From Alcaligenaceae bacterium 429 (lineage in GTDB: Bacteria > Pseudomonadota > Gammaproteobacteria > Burkholderiales > Burkholderiaceae_B), in NCBI GenBank assembly GCA_004791645.1, contig SRSN01000007.1, positions 1 through 37,139 of the forward strand: a stretch of 37,139 nucleotides of DNA, read 5' to 3'. Within the stretch, counting starts at the first letter, position 1. Every line of letters begins with the position of its first letter. The translations under genes were made by a program, and so were the position numbers. The notes under the pieces were generated by a model, which saw nothing but the letters and a program-made list of their open reading frames with translations, had not been told where the DNA came from and ran no database searches. Positions 1-9,219 of the stretch are shown here, in pieces.

Positions 1-1
1 A

Positions 2-553
2 ACACAGACTAACGCCCCCACCTGCTATGTCTGGAATAAAGCGCTGGAACTAGGCACACAACTGCAACATCACACCCCATTAGAAAAGCGACTACGCCGC
101 CCGCTAAGCTGGGCATTAATCGCGTTGGCGATGCTAGTAGCTGCTCTGTATACACACACCCGTCAACAACGAGACGAACTGCAGCAGCTACAAGCTCTGG
201 CACAGCAGGCCGTCAGTGATCGGTGGCCTCAACTGCCTGTGGTGATTGCCCCGCTCAAACAAGCTCAACAAGCGCTGCAAAGTGCTGGCCAAGCAGACCA
301 GTCTGCTGCGCTTCGTTTACCAGCACTACTTCAGCAATCCGCACAATGGCTGCAGCCCTTAGCGCCGGCCGTGCAATCCATAGGTTGGGACAACCACACC
401 TTACGTATCACGCTGCAACCAGATAGCAATACGCAATCCGTAGACTCATTACTGGAACAGACTCACACACAGTTGCAAGCACAAGGATTGCAGTGGCTCT
501 ATGAGCCTAAAAAAGACCCTCTTGTGCTGCAACTACAACCCTTAACACCATGA
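2..553 (+). CDS. gspL: Type II secretion protein GspL, C-terminal part (5' truncated by window edge)
   Basis: The reading frame is open from base 2 to the TGA at 551-553, giving the last 183 residues of a larger protein. A short hydrophobic segment (about residues 39-53, LSWALIALAMLVAALY) follows basic residues. A glutamine-rich periplasmic stretch and a small C-terminal alpha/beta domain come next, which is the layout of the GspL membrane and periplasmic half. GspL is an inner-membrane platform protein that links the GspE ATPase to GspM. The stop overlaps the gspM start (ATGA), so translation is probably coupled. The call rests mainly on this layout and on the unmistakable gspM-N-D-E-F genes that follow. 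The cytoplasmic actin-like half lies outside the window. Confidence 0.85.
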   Translation, partial: TQTNAPTCYVWNKALELGTQLQHHTPLEKRLRRPLSWALIALAMLVAALYTHTRQQRDELQQLQALAQQAVSDRWPQLPVVIAPLKQAQQALQSAGQADQSAALRLPALLQQSAQWLQPLAPAVQSIGWDNHTLRITLQPDSNTQSVDSLLEQTHTQLQAQGLQWLYEPKKDPLVLQLQPLTP

Positions 554-1137
554 AACCGGCCTCATCCTTACTGCACCTACGCCAGCGTATAGACCAGCGT
601 CTGCAACCTTTACTTTCTGGCCTGCAACAACAGTGGCAACGCCAAACTCCACGAGAACGTTTGCGTGTGCGTGTACTGTTGTGGTGCCTACCTTTTCTGG
701 TACTGGGATACGTAGCATTTCAGCTCTGGCAGCTATCACAACAACACACCCAACAACTACGTGTCGCGCACTACGAATTTACCCAACTGCAAACACTACT
801 AGGTCAGCCTACACCTACCGCAACGCCGACGGCCCAGTATTCACCTACAGAGGTATACGAGGCACTGCAAAACAGTTTGCAGCCCTTTAAACGCGAACAG
901 GCCACGCTGGTTGCCCTACCCGATCAGACGAACAGCTGGCAATTACGCCTACAGCACGTACCAGCAACGGATGCTCTGGTATGGCTGCTGCACACCCCTG
1001 CTTCGCTGAATCTACACATTACGGCTACCGAACTTTCTCGATCACGTATTGAAGGCAGAGAACAGGCTGGCGTACTCAGTGGAACAGTCACTGTGCAATA
1101 CCAAACTCCCGCCACAGAGGGAGTGTCACAATCATGA
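550..1137 (+). CDS. gspM: Type II secretion protein GspM
   Basis: This is a 195-residue bitopic inner-membrane protein. A basic, amphipathic N-terminus of about 40 residues with a TPRERLRVRVL stretch precedes one membrane segment (about residues 42-60). A coiled-coil-prone QLSQQHTQQL region and a compact periplasmic domain follow. That is the GspM plan; the family is usually 150-200 residues. GspM binds GspL in the assembly platform. The start ATG overlaps the gspL stop and the TGA overlaps the gspN start (ATGA), both signs of translational coupling. Sequence conservation of GspM is low, so position between gspL and gspN carries much of the weight. Confidence 0.85.
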   Translation: MKPASSLLHLRQRIDQRLQPLLSGLQQQWQRQTPRERLRVRVLLWCLPFLVLGYVAFQLWQLSQQHTQQLRVAHYEFTQLQTLLGQPTPTATPTAQYSPTEVYEALQNSLQPFKREQATLVALPDQTNSWQLRLQHVPATDALVWLLHTPASLNLHITATELSRSRIEGREQAGVLSGTVTVQYQTPATEGVSQS

Positions 1138-1850
1138 CACGAATTCTTCTTATTCTTATGGCTGCCCTCGCGTTTGCTGCCGGTTTTTTAGTGGCTGCAC
1201 CCGCATCTTGGCTACACGTTTTTATGCCAGCCTTTCTACAACTCAATGTCAGTGAAGGCACTCTATGGAAAGGAAGTTCACAACTCATCGTGAATACTCA
1301 ACACCCACAAGCGCTACCTTCGCGTATTCACTGGCAGTGGAACTGGACACCGTGGCCCCAACTACAGATCAACAGCGATGACCTTGCACAACCCTTACTG
1401 CTGACTCTGAACGGTACCAGACTCAGTATTGGTCAATCTCGTTTGCAACTACCGGCCAGTCTGTTAAGCAGCGCTCATCCCTTACTGGCATCGCTACAAC
1501 CTCAGGGCAACCTTAGCCTAAGCTGGCCCACCTTCTATGCCAACTCACCTGCAGCCATAGACCTGCAATTGCGCTGGGAGGACGCCACAGTAGCCGTCAG
1601 TTCCTTACGCCCCTTGGGCTCGTATGTACTGGACCTACAACTGGCCAAGTCATCCTCATTGCAACTACGTACTGAACAAGGCCCGCTGCAACTGCGTGGC
1701 CAAGGCAGCTTCGGCGCCACACAACCCTGGAGTTTTACCGGGGAGGCTTACAGCAACCCAGAATATTTTGCTGCCTTACAACCGTTATTGCACCTGCTAG
1801 GCCCCGTCCAAGATGGACGTGCTGCTATTCGCCTGCAGGCTGCACATTGA
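1134..1850 (+). CDS. gspN: Type II secretion protein GspN
   Basis: This 238-residue protein has an N-terminal membrane anchor (residues 4-22, ILLILMAALAFAAGFLVAAP). A beta-rich periplasmic domain follows, opening with the family-typical pattern LNVSEGTLWKGSSQLIV. GspN is an accessory T2SS component present in only some systems, including those of Burkholderiales; its exact role is not settled. Its ATG overlaps the gspM stop. It is followed by gspD, giving the order L-M-N-D-E-F. Length and anchor match the family. Confidence 0.85.
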   Translation: MTRILLILMAALAFAAGFLVAAPASWLHVFMPAFLQLNVSEGTLWKGSSQLIVNTQHPQALPSRIHWQWNWTPWPQLQINSDDLAQPLLLTLNGTRLSIGQSRLQLPASLLSSAHPLLASLQPQGNLSLSWPTFYANSPAAIDLQLRWEDATVAVSSLRPLGSYVLDLQLAKSSSLQLRTEQGPLQLRGQGSFGATQPWSFTGEAYSNPEYFAALQPLLHLLGPVQDGRAAIRLQAAH

Positions 1851-1872
1851 TCATTTGGCGTGTTTTTTTGTT

Positions 1873-4167
1873 ATGCGTATTGAACGTTTTTTCCCGTTAG
1901 CAGCATTAAGCAGCATTTTGGTACTTCAAGGCTGTAGTACCTTGTCGGAGTCAGAGTCCCGCCCACCACCTAGCCCGCTCACCATCCAAACCTCAAGAAC
2001 CGTTGCCGCCGATGCCTATGCTCAACCTGCGGCTACACGTACAGTGGGCGATAGTTCCAGACGTCCTGTGCGCCCTGCTTCCACATGGAAACAAGCGGCT
2101 GAAACTCCTAGATTATCGGCCCCTGCACCCATAGGAGCACAAAACCCTGGCGATACCCTGACCTTGAATTTTGTGGAAGCCGACTTAGCGCAAGTCGTGC
2201 GTACCTTGGCAAGATTTACGGGCAGAAACTTCATCGTAGACCCTCGTGTACAAGGGCAGCTCACCTTAGTGTCCGAAGTACCCGTGAGCCCACAACAAGC
2301 CTACAGCATGCTATTGGGTGCGTTGCGTATGCAGGGCTTTGCTGTCGTACACAGTGAAGGCAGCAGCAAAGTGGTGCCAGAAGCAGAAGCCAAAGTGCAC
2401 GCCAGTGCCGTCAGTTATTCGGCGGCAGAACTGGCCAACCTTAGCGGTGAAATTGTCACGCAGGTCTTTAACCTGAACTACGAGAAAGCAGCTGATTTAG
2501 TCGCTGTACTGCGCCCTATGGTGTCACCCAGCAACCCCATCACCGCCTACCCCAATAACAACAGTTTGGTGATTACGGATTACGCCGACAACATTGCTCG
2601 CGTCGCCGATGTGATTGCGCGCATTGATACCTCACACAGTTTAAACACTGAGCTCATCACCATCGAACACGGTGTGGCATTGGACGTAGCGGCCTTGGCT
2701 AATCAACTACTGAATGATGCCAATAGCGAACCCTATGCACGCACACAAATCGTCGCTGACCCACGCACCAACTCTATTATTATCCGCGCCGGTAGCTCGT
2801 CTAGATTAGAGATGGCCAAAGACCTGATCTACAAAATCGATTCGCCTAACGCCAGACCTAACAACCTACATGTGGTGTACCTTAAAAATGCTCAAGCCAC
2901 CCATTTGGCACAGGTGCTAAAAGGTGCGCTAGAGGGCTTAAACCCACAAAGCTCCGCAACAGGCACAGGCATGGGATCAGCCATGCCTGCGGCAGCCCCA
3001 GCCAATACTAATCCAGCACCTACGGCCATCAATGCTGACACCATGCAAAACAACTTGATGGCGTCTGGCGCCCTGCCACAACCCACCAATTTGCAACCCG
3101 TGAGTGTTTCCGCCGGGGGCGCTACCATTCAAGCAGACCCCTCTACTAATACCTTGATTATTTCTGCCCCACCTCCGCTGTATCGCAGCATACGTGAGGT
3201 GATTGATCTGCTGGATCAACGCCGTGCACAAGTACTGGTAGAAAGTTTAATCATTGAAGTTAACGCCGAAGATGCTGCTGAATTTGGTATTCAGTGGATG
3301 GCAGGTGGTAGCCATTTGGGCGAAGGCGGTAGCGGTTTTGTTGGGGGTACTAACTTAGGGGGTAGCGGCGTAGGCACAACAATCACCGGTGCCACAACAT
3401 TGGATGCACTTGGCCAAGGCCTAAGCCTAGGTTTGGTGAAAGGCACCGTCAATGTACTAGGACAAGAAATCGTTAACTTGGGGGTGCTCGCCCGTGCTTT
3501 GGAAAAAAATGGCGCAGCTAATGTCCTGTCCACACCTAACCTGCTCACCATGGATAACGAAGAAGCCAGCATCATCGTGGGCCAAACCGTACCCTTTGTG
3601 ACGGGGCAATACACCACCTCTGGCGACGGTGCCAGCAACCCCTTCCAAACCATTGAGCGTGAAGACGTGGGGTTAACCTTGCGTATACGCCCACAAATCT
3701 CGGAAGGCGGTACGGTCAAACTGGCCCTGTACCAAGAGGTCAGCAGTATAGACCCCAATGCCTCTATGGGGAGCTCTACCTTAGTGACTCGCAAGCGTGC
3801 GCTGGAAACCAATGTGCTGGTGGATGATGGTCAAGTGATTGTGCTAGGTGGTTTGCTGGAAGACAGCACGCACGACAGCACCTCTGCCGTGCCTATTTTG
3901 GGCAGCTTGCCCGTGGTAGGTAGCCTGTTTCGCTATGAAACACGTAAACGCACCAAGACTAACCTGATGATTTTCTTGCGCCCCCACATTGTGCGTGACC
4001 AGCATGATAGCCAACGCCTGACTTTGGACCGCTACAACTACATGCGCTCTACTCAACAAGCCATGCCTTTCAACGACCTGTGGTTCAGCGATATTGGCGG
4101 CCCTAATGCCTTGCCTGATTTAGCACCATTGCAGCAATCCCAGGTGGATTTGCGAGGCCAACAGTAA
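1873..4167 (+). CDS. gspD: Type II secretion outer-membrane secretin GspD
   Basis: GspD forms the multimeric outer-membrane channel of the T2SS. From the ATG at 1873 the protein has 764 residues. A signal peptide ends in a lipobox LQGC with Cys21. A Pro-rich linker follows, then periplasmic domain N0 (about 94-165, starting TLTLNFVEADL). The N1-N3 repeats follow, with N3 carrying a low-complexity Ala/Pro/Asn insert near residues 355-415. The C-terminal secretin domain contains VLSTPNLLTMDNEEA, VGLTLRIRPQI and VPILGSLPVVGSLF. An upstream in-frame ATG at 1813 would lie inside gspN and precede the signal peptide, so 1873 is preferred, although its ribosome binding site is weak. The stop overlaps the gspE start (TAATG). 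The lipobox suggests a lipid-anchored secretin. Confidence 0.96.
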   Translation: MRIERFFPLAALSSILVLQGCSTLSESESRPPPSPLTIQTSRTVAADAYAQPAATRTVGDSSRRPVRPASTWKQAAETPRLSAPAPIGAQNPGDTLTLNFVEADLAQVVRTLARFTGRNFIVDPRVQGQLTLVSEVPVSPQQAYSMLLGALRMQGFAVVHSEGSSKVVPEAEAKVHASAVSYSAAELANLSGEIVTQVFNLNYEKAADLVAVLRPMVSPSNPITAYPNNNSLVITDYADNIARVADVIARIDTSHSLNTELITIEHGVALDVAALANQLLNDANSEPYARTQIVADPRTNSIIIRAGSSSRLEMAKDLIYKIDSPNARPNNLHVVYLKNAQATHLAQVLKGALEGLNPQSSATGTGMGSAMPAAAPANTNPAPTAINADTMQNNLMASGALPQPTNLQPVSVSAGGATIQADPSTNTLIISAPPPLYRSIREVIDLLDQRRAQVLVESLIIEVNAEDAAEFGIQWMAGGSHLGEGGSGFVGGTNLGGSGVGTTITGATTLDALGQGLSLGLVKGTVNVLGQEIVNLGVLARALEKNGAANVLSTPNLLTMDNEEASIIVGQTVPFVTGQYTTSGDGASNPFQTIEREDVGLTLRIRPQISEGGTVKLALYQEVSSIDPNASMGSSTLVTRKRALETNVLVDDGQVIVLGGLLEDSTHDSTSAVPILGSLPVVGSLFRYETRKRTKTNLMIFLRPHIVRDQHDSQRLTLDRYNYMRSTQQAMPFNDLWFSDIGGPNALPDLAPLQQSQVDLRGQQ

Positions 4168-5582
4168 TGCTACTGCCCTATAGCTGGTCTAAGACCCAAC
4201 GCCTAATATTGCGTGAAGACAATCACCAGTTGCAAGCTCTGCACTGCACCGACACACCCGACTGGGCGTTGGCTGAAGTACGTAGACGCTATAGGCAAGC
4301 TGATTTCAAACTGGTGCCTGCTCAAGAAATTGAGCAATGGTTAAACAGCTCTTACGGTCAGCAAGACAACGCAGCGGCAGTGATGGATGCAGCTAGTAAC
4401 GAGATTGATCTGGACTCCCTCATGCATGAAATGCCTGAGGTGGAAGACTTGTTGGAGTCCAGCGATGATGCACCCATCATCCGCATGATCAACGCCTTGT
4501 TGACCCAGGCTGCCAACCAAGGCGCCAGTGATATACACATAGAACCCTTTGAAAACCGTTCGGTGGTGCGCTTTCGCATAGACGGTACATTGCGCGACAT
4601 TGTGCAGCCTAAGCGCGCCCTGCATAACGCCCTGATCTCACGTATTAAGATCATGGCAAAATTGGATATTGCTGAAAAACGCCTGCCCCAAGATGGCCGT
4701 ATCTCGTTACGTGTAGGGGGGCGAGCCATTGACGTACGTGTGTCCACCTTACCCACTGGTCACGGCGAACGTGCTGTACTGCGGTTACTGGACAAGTCTG
4801 CGGGCAGATTAGAATTAGCAGCGCTAGGCTTGGCCCCCTCCCATTACCAACAACTGACCTCATTAATACGCCGCCCCCACGGCATTGTGCTGGTCACTGG
4901 TCCTACTGGTAGCGGCAAGACCACCACTTTGTACGCCGCCATTGGCTGTTTAGATGCGCAAACCACCAACATCCTGACCGTAGAGGACCCTATTGAGTAC
5001 GACTTGGCTGGCGTCTCGCAAACACAAGTGAACTCGCGCATAGATCTGCATTTTTCCACTGCTCTACGCGCCATCCTGCGCCAAGACCCTGACGTCATCA
5101 TGATTGGTGAAATCCGCGATTTAGAAACCGCACAAATTGCCGTGCAAGCATCGTTGACTGGCCACTTGGTTTTAGCCACCTTGCACACCAACGATGCCGT
5201 ATCAGCTGTCACACGTTTGATTGATATGGGCATAGAGCCGTTTTTGCTTGCCAGCACGCTACAAGGTGCCTTAGCTCAACGATTGATACGTAAGCTGTGT
5301 GAACACTGCAAAACACCTATAGATTCTGGACGTGCTCAGCGCAATCCACAGGGCTGTGAGCATTGTGGTTTCACAGGCTACCGAGGCCGTACAGGTATAC
5401 ATGAATTGTTTGTGGTGGATGACAACTTACGTAGCCTGATTAGCCAAAACGCCGATACGCATACGTTGCGCCAGCATGCTCAAGAACACGGCATGCACGA
5501 CTTGCACCATGACGGTTTACGCTGGCTAGATAGCGGACAAACTTCGGAAGAAGAGCTGCAACGCGTCACCCGAGAACACTAA
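4167..5582 (+). CDS. gspE: Type II secretion ATPase GspE
   Basis: This 471-residue cytoplasmic hexameric ATPase powers pseudopilus assembly. An N-terminal N1E-like region (about 1-95) is followed by the N2E domain with SDIHIEPF and FRIDGTLRDI. Walker A is GPTGSGKT at residues 245-252, the Asp box is VEDPIEYDL, Walker B is IMIGEIRD near 311-318, and the His box is LATLHTNDA near 337-343. A zinc site is formed by two CxxC pairs, Cys378/Cys381 and Cys397/Cys400. The two pairs are only about 16 residues apart, shorter than I would expect for many GspE proteins. The start ATG shares its A with the gspD stop. The gspF start follows the stop after 3 nt. Confidence 0.97.
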   Translation: MLLPYSWSKTQRLILREDNHQLQALHCTDTPDWALAEVRRRYRQADFKLVPAQEIEQWLNSSYGQQDNAAAVMDAASNEIDLDSLMHEMPEVEDLLESSDDAPIIRMINALLTQAANQGASDIHIEPFENRSVVRFRIDGTLRDIVQPKRALHNALISRIKIMAKLDIAEKRLPQDGRISLRVGGRAIDVRVSTLPTGHGERAVLRLLDKSAGRLELAALGLAPSHYQQLTSLIRRPHGIVLVTGPTGSGKTTTLYAAIGCLDAQTTNILTVEDPIEYDLAGVSQTQVNSRIDLHFSTALRAILRQDPDVIMIGEIRDLETAQIAVQASLTGHLVLATLHTNDAVSAVTRLIDMGIEPFLLASTLQGALAQRLIRKLCEHCKTPIDSGRAQRNPQGCEHCGFTGYRGRTGIHELFVVDDNLRSLISQNADTHTLRQHAQEHGMHDLHHDGLRWLDSGQTSEEELQRVTREH

Positions 5583-5585
5583 GCC

Positions 5586-6788
5586 ATGAAGTACTTTCAC
5601 TACCACGCCATTGACGCTGCCGGTAAAACCATACAGGACTTCATTGAGGCCGACTCGTCCGAACAGGCGCAGTCTTTACTGGCACAACAAGGCTTGTTAG
5701 TGCTGAAACTGCGTGCCAAATCACGCACAGGCGGCCACTCTAAGCGCTCCTTAAAACTAGGCGACCGAGAGTTAAGTTGGATGACCCGCCAACTGGCTAG
5801 TTTGCTGGATGCGCAACTGCCCCTAGAAGCAGCCTTAACCGCTGTGATAGAACAAAGCGACAGTGCAGCTACTCAACAAGTACTGCGCCACATACGTCAG
5901 GAAATACGATCGGGGCAACGTCTAGGCCAAGCCTTAGGACAATTTCCGCACATCTTCCCCGACATTTATCGCGCTTTGGTGGATGCGGGCGAACACTCTG
6001 GACAGTTAGATACCGTACTGACCAAACTGGCGGACTACATAGAAAAACGTCATCAACTGCGCAACAAGCTCACCAATGCACTGATCTACCCAGTGATCGT
6101 CAGTATTGTGTCGGTATTGATTGTGATTTTTATGCTGAGCTATGTCGTGCCACAGGTAGTAAACGCCTTTGTGCAAACCCAAAATAGCTTGCCACCCTTA
6201 ACCGTCGCCATGATTTGGTTAAGTGACTTCACCCGCGAATGGGGTGTGGTGTGTCTGATTATCCTGAGCATAGTCATTGTGGGTTGGCGCCTTGCCTTAC
6301 GCGCGCCAGCACTACGCTTAGCCTGGGATGCCAAACTGCTTAAAGCCCCCTTACTAGGGAAGTATTTACAAGGCGTAGATATTGCCCGCTTTGCATCTAC
6401 CTTAGCGATTTTAAATAGCAGCGGTGTTCCGTTGTTAGCAGCCTTACAGGCCGCACAGCGCACCATACGTAATTCCCACTTACAACAGGCCATTGCCCAA
6501 AGCACGCTCGCCGTACAAGAAGGCTCTAGCCTTGCCGCGGCCTTACGCCAACACCAAGGCTTTCCACCATTATTAATACACTTGGTGCAAAGCGGTGAAC
6601 GCACAGGGCAACTAGCCCTCATGCTTGAGCGTGCTGCCAACACGCTGTCTACTGAATTGGAACAACGTGCCACCACCAGTACAGCCATCCTTGAGCCTCT
6701 GATGATTCTATTTATGGGCGGCTTTGTGATGCTGATTGTGTTGGCTGTGATGCTGCCTATTATCGAATTGAACCAGCTGATTCAATAA
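5586..6788 (+). CDS. gspF: Type II secretion inner-membrane platform protein GspF
   Basis: This 400-residue polytopic platform protein contains two T2SSF domains. The first (about 65-190) includes LSWMTRQLASLLDAQLPLE. The second (about 265-390) includes RFASTLAILNSSGVPLLAAL. Membrane segments lie near residues 168-192, 218-240 and 370-395. Length matches the family (about 400). It is the last gsp gene here: after its TAA comes about 230 bp without genes, ending in a hairpin terminator that faces the convergent phospholipase gene. No gspC is found downstream, so it would have to be upstream of the window or elsewhere. Confidence 0.96.
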   Translation: MKYFHYHAIDAAGKTIQDFIEADSSEQAQSLLAQQGLLVLKLRAKSRTGGHSKRSLKLGDRELSWMTRQLASLLDAQLPLEAALTAVIEQSDSAATQQVLRHIRQEIRSGQRLGQALGQFPHIFPDIYRALVDAGEHSGQLDTVLTKLADYIEKRHQLRNKLTNALIYPVIVSIVSVLIVIFMLSYVVPQVVNAFVQTQNSLPPLTVAMIWLSDFTREWGVVCLIILSIVIVGWRLALRAPALRLAWDAKLLKAPLLGKYLQGVDIARFASTLAILNSSGVPLLAALQAAQRTIRNSHLQQAIAQSTLAVQEGSSLAAALRQHQGFPPLLIHLVQSGERTGQLALMLERAANTLSTELEQRATTSTAILEPLMILFMGGFVMLIVLAVMLPIIELNQLIQ

Positions 6789-6970
6789 ACGCGCGTTGAC
6801 TCAACATACATGTCGTATCTCAGACAACACCGCATCAGCACCTGCCGCCTATACTCACATTTTCGACGCGCTAACTCGACAGCAAGGTTAACGGCCACCA
6901 TTTAACTCCTTTGCTCAATCGCTGATGTCCTGACCTATTATCCTTTAGCCACACGCTACCGCCAATAAAA

Positions 6971-6998
6971 AACGCCCATGAGATTCTCATGGGCGTTT
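6971..6998 (-). terminator. Rho-independent terminator for the phospholipase operon (probably bidirectional)
   Basis: A perfect 12-bp stem (6971-6982 with 6986-6997) has a 3-nt loop. On the minus strand it is followed by a run of T residues (the A-run at 6967-6972), just past the plc stop. On the plus strand only a short TTT follows, so it would end gspF transcripts less strongly. The rest of the 6,789-7,020 gap shows no gene or other clear signal. Confidence 0.85.
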
Positions 6999-7020
6999 AC
7001 CTGCTTAGTACCGCGTTAAC

Positions 7021-9198
7021 TTAGAAATCCTGCAAAGCCAATGCTGGATCACTCACACCGTGCTTACCAGTTTCTACACGACCGGCAAAGCGACGTACAT
7101 AACTTGGGTCGGTATCCGTACTAACAGAGAAGTCGTACCAATGACCACTCTGTTTGAGTTCCCATGCCAACTTTTGTTTCTCGCCGGGGCCTACTTTTAC
7201 CGCCCATGGACCATCTTCACGATAGAAATTAGCTTGCACAGTAAAGGTACATGCTTCTTTACCACCGTTCATCAGTTCCACATACGCATCGCCATTTGTG
7301 ACGTCGTAACACACACGAATTTCTGGGATGGCTGGATTGAAGGTCAGGTTGCTGGTATTACCTTTGAAATGACGGTGGAAGCCGTTAGGGCCCAACACCC
7401 ACAAGTCATATCGGCCCACGTTGTCTTTTACTACATCCCATGTATCTTCCAACGTTTTACCTGGTTCTACCATGTAGCGACGTGGCAAACGATCCAGATT
7501 CAGTTTGTCGTACACATGGAATACCGCCGCACGCTTACCAGTATTGCTAAACATCAGCATCACACCAGAGCTCGCATCGCAACGTGCGCTCACGTGCAAG
7601 TGGTAGTCCAGTGCACGCGATGGACGCACACCCACTTCTTGGGCGGGCAGCTTAGTAACAGATGGACGTGGCACCTGTGCCAATGCCTGTTGAGCAGCAC
7701 GAATAGAGTCCGCCTCACCTTTGGTGTAACGGCCTTTCAAGAATGGCAACGGCTCATCGTTAGGTGTTTTGAAGTTAAAGGCAGAGGTCAAATCACCACA
7801 TACCGCACGACGGTAGGGACTGATATTAGGCTCCATAACACCAAAACGTGCTTCCATAAACTTGATCACCGAGGTGTGGTCAAACACCTCTGAGTTCACC
7901 CAACCGCCACGACTCCATGGAGAGATCACATACATGGGAACACGAATACCTGGGCCATACACTTTTTTATCAGGTGTAGGCTGGCTGCCAGCACTCACTG
8001 GTTTTTTGTGCGTGTAGTATTCGTAGCTCACATCCTGCTCTGGCAATGTGGTTTTACCCGCAAACGTACCATCAGGGTTGTAAGACGGAGCAGACGGTGA
8101 CGGTACGTGGTCAAAGTAACCATCGTTTTCGTCAAAGTTCACCAGCAATACTGTTTTGCTCCATACCTCTGGATTCGCAGTCAGTGCATCCAACACTTCT
8201 TGGGTGTACCAGCCCCCCTGTACCGGACTAGATGGCCCTGGGTGCTCGGAATACGTAGCTGGCGCTACAATCCACGAAATCTGTGGCAGCTCATTGTTCA
8301 GCACATCGTCGCGCAACTGCTGCAACATACCGCCATCAGGCATGGTGTTTGCTATGCCCTTATACAACGGCGCTTTAGCATCATCATCGGGATGATATGC
8401 TGGGAAAGAGCCACCGCCCACTGGCTTACCTGAATCCTCATTCGCTTTACGGTACTGTCTAAACCCAGCCAATGGGTTATCGGTAAAGTTATCAGGCATG
8501 TTCTGGTATACCTTCCAACTAATACCTGCTTCTTCTAAGCGTTCTGGGTAGGTTTTCCATTCAAAACCATCAGTGGATGGACCAATGCCATCCAGCGTAT
8601 TGTTCACTACAGCTTCGTTAGAAGCAGTAGGCCCATTGGTCCCCGTCCACATGAACAAACGGTTGGAGTTTGTGCCAGTGTGCATAGAGCAATGATAGGC
8701 ATCACACAAGGTGAACGCATTAGCCATCGCAAACTGGAAAGGTACTTCGGTTTCACGGTAGAACCCCATAGAGTGCGCTTGTTTGTGCTTAGCCCACTCG
8801 GTCATACGGCCATGATCCCATGCTAGCTGACCATCTACCCAGCTATGCGGTGTGCCATTGACGCGCTGTGCATTACCTTTGCTGCTATCTAAGTGGTAAG
8901 GCGTAATTTCTTTACCGGCACTGTCATGCTGCTCCCAAACGGAACGACCATTAGGCGCTGGAATGGTAAATCTATCGCCAAAACCGCGCACGCCTTTCAT
9001 CGTGCCAAAGTAATGATCAAAAGATCGGTTTTCCTGCATCAGCACCACAATGTGCTCTACATCGTTAATCGTACCGGTACGAGAGTTAGCAGGAATGGCC
9101 AATGCACGTTTAATGCTAGGCGGGAAGGTTGCCAACACACTCGCAGCAACACTGCTACCAGCCATACCACGAATAAAATTTCTTCTGGATACACTCAT
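7021..9198 (-). CDS. plcN: Phosphocholine-specific phospholipase C (Tat-exported, PlcN/PlcH type)
   Basis: This extracellular-type phospholipase C is predicted to cleave phosphatidylcholine or related lipids. From the ATG at 9198 it has 725 residues, like family members of about 690-730. The N-terminus carries a twin-arginine signal (SRRNFIRG, Arg5-Arg6, then a hydrophobic stretch). The phosphoesterase domain (about 45-480) contains EHIVVLMQENRSFDHYFG, MHTGTNSNRLFMWTG and NFDENDGYFDHVPSP. Two C-terminal beta domains of the family follow (about 520-610 and 625-715). A TTG at 9219 is an alternative start, but 9198 gives the usual Tat peptide and has AGGA upstream. In Pseudomonas such enzymes go through Tat and then T2SS, which fits the convergent gsp genes. 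The symbol is by family, not proven substrate. Confidence 0.93.
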   Translation of the reverse strand: MSVSRRNFIRGMAGSSVAASVLATFPPSIKRALAIPANSRTGTINDVEHIVVLMQENRSFDHYFGTMKGVRGFGDRFTIPAPNGRSVWEQHDSAGKEITPYHLDSSKGNAQRVNGTPHSWVDGQLAWDHGRMTEWAKHKQAHSMGFYRETEVPFQFAMANAFTLCDAYHCSMHTGTNSNRLFMWTGTNGPTASNEAVVNNTLDGIGPSTDGFEWKTYPERLEEAGISWKVYQNMPDNFTDNPLAGFRQYRKANEDSGKPVGGGSFPAYHPDDDAKAPLYKGIANTMPDGGMLQQLRDDVLNNELPQISWIVAPATYSEHPGPSSPVQGGWYTQEVLDALTANPEVWSKTVLLVNFDENDGYFDHVPSPSAPSYNPDGTFAGKTTLPEQDVSYEYYTHKKPVSAGSQPTPDKKVYGPGIRVPMYVISPWSRGGWVNSEVFDHTSVIKFMEARFGVMEPNISPYRRAVCGDLTSAFNFKTPNDEPLPFLKGRYTKGEADSIRAAQQALAQVPRPSVTKLPAQEVGVRPSRALDYHLHVSARCDASSGVMLMFSNTGKRAAVFHVYDKLNLDRLPRRYMVEPGKTLEDTWDVVKDNVGRYDLWVLGPNGFHRHFKGNTSNLTFNPAIPEIRVCYDVTNGDAYVELMNGGKEACTFTVQANFYREDGPWAVKVGPGEKQKLAWELKQSGHWYDFSVSTDTDPSYVRRFAGRVETGKHGVSDPALALQDF

Positions 9199-9219
9199 GA
9201 CGTTTATCTTGTCCTGCAA

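Noticed and set aside
7060..7893. A 277-codon plus-strand open frame opposite the phospholipase gene
   Set aside because: It lies wholly antisense to a well-conserved phospholipase C, its composition is rich in His, Thr and Arg, and it shows no domain or ribosome binding site.
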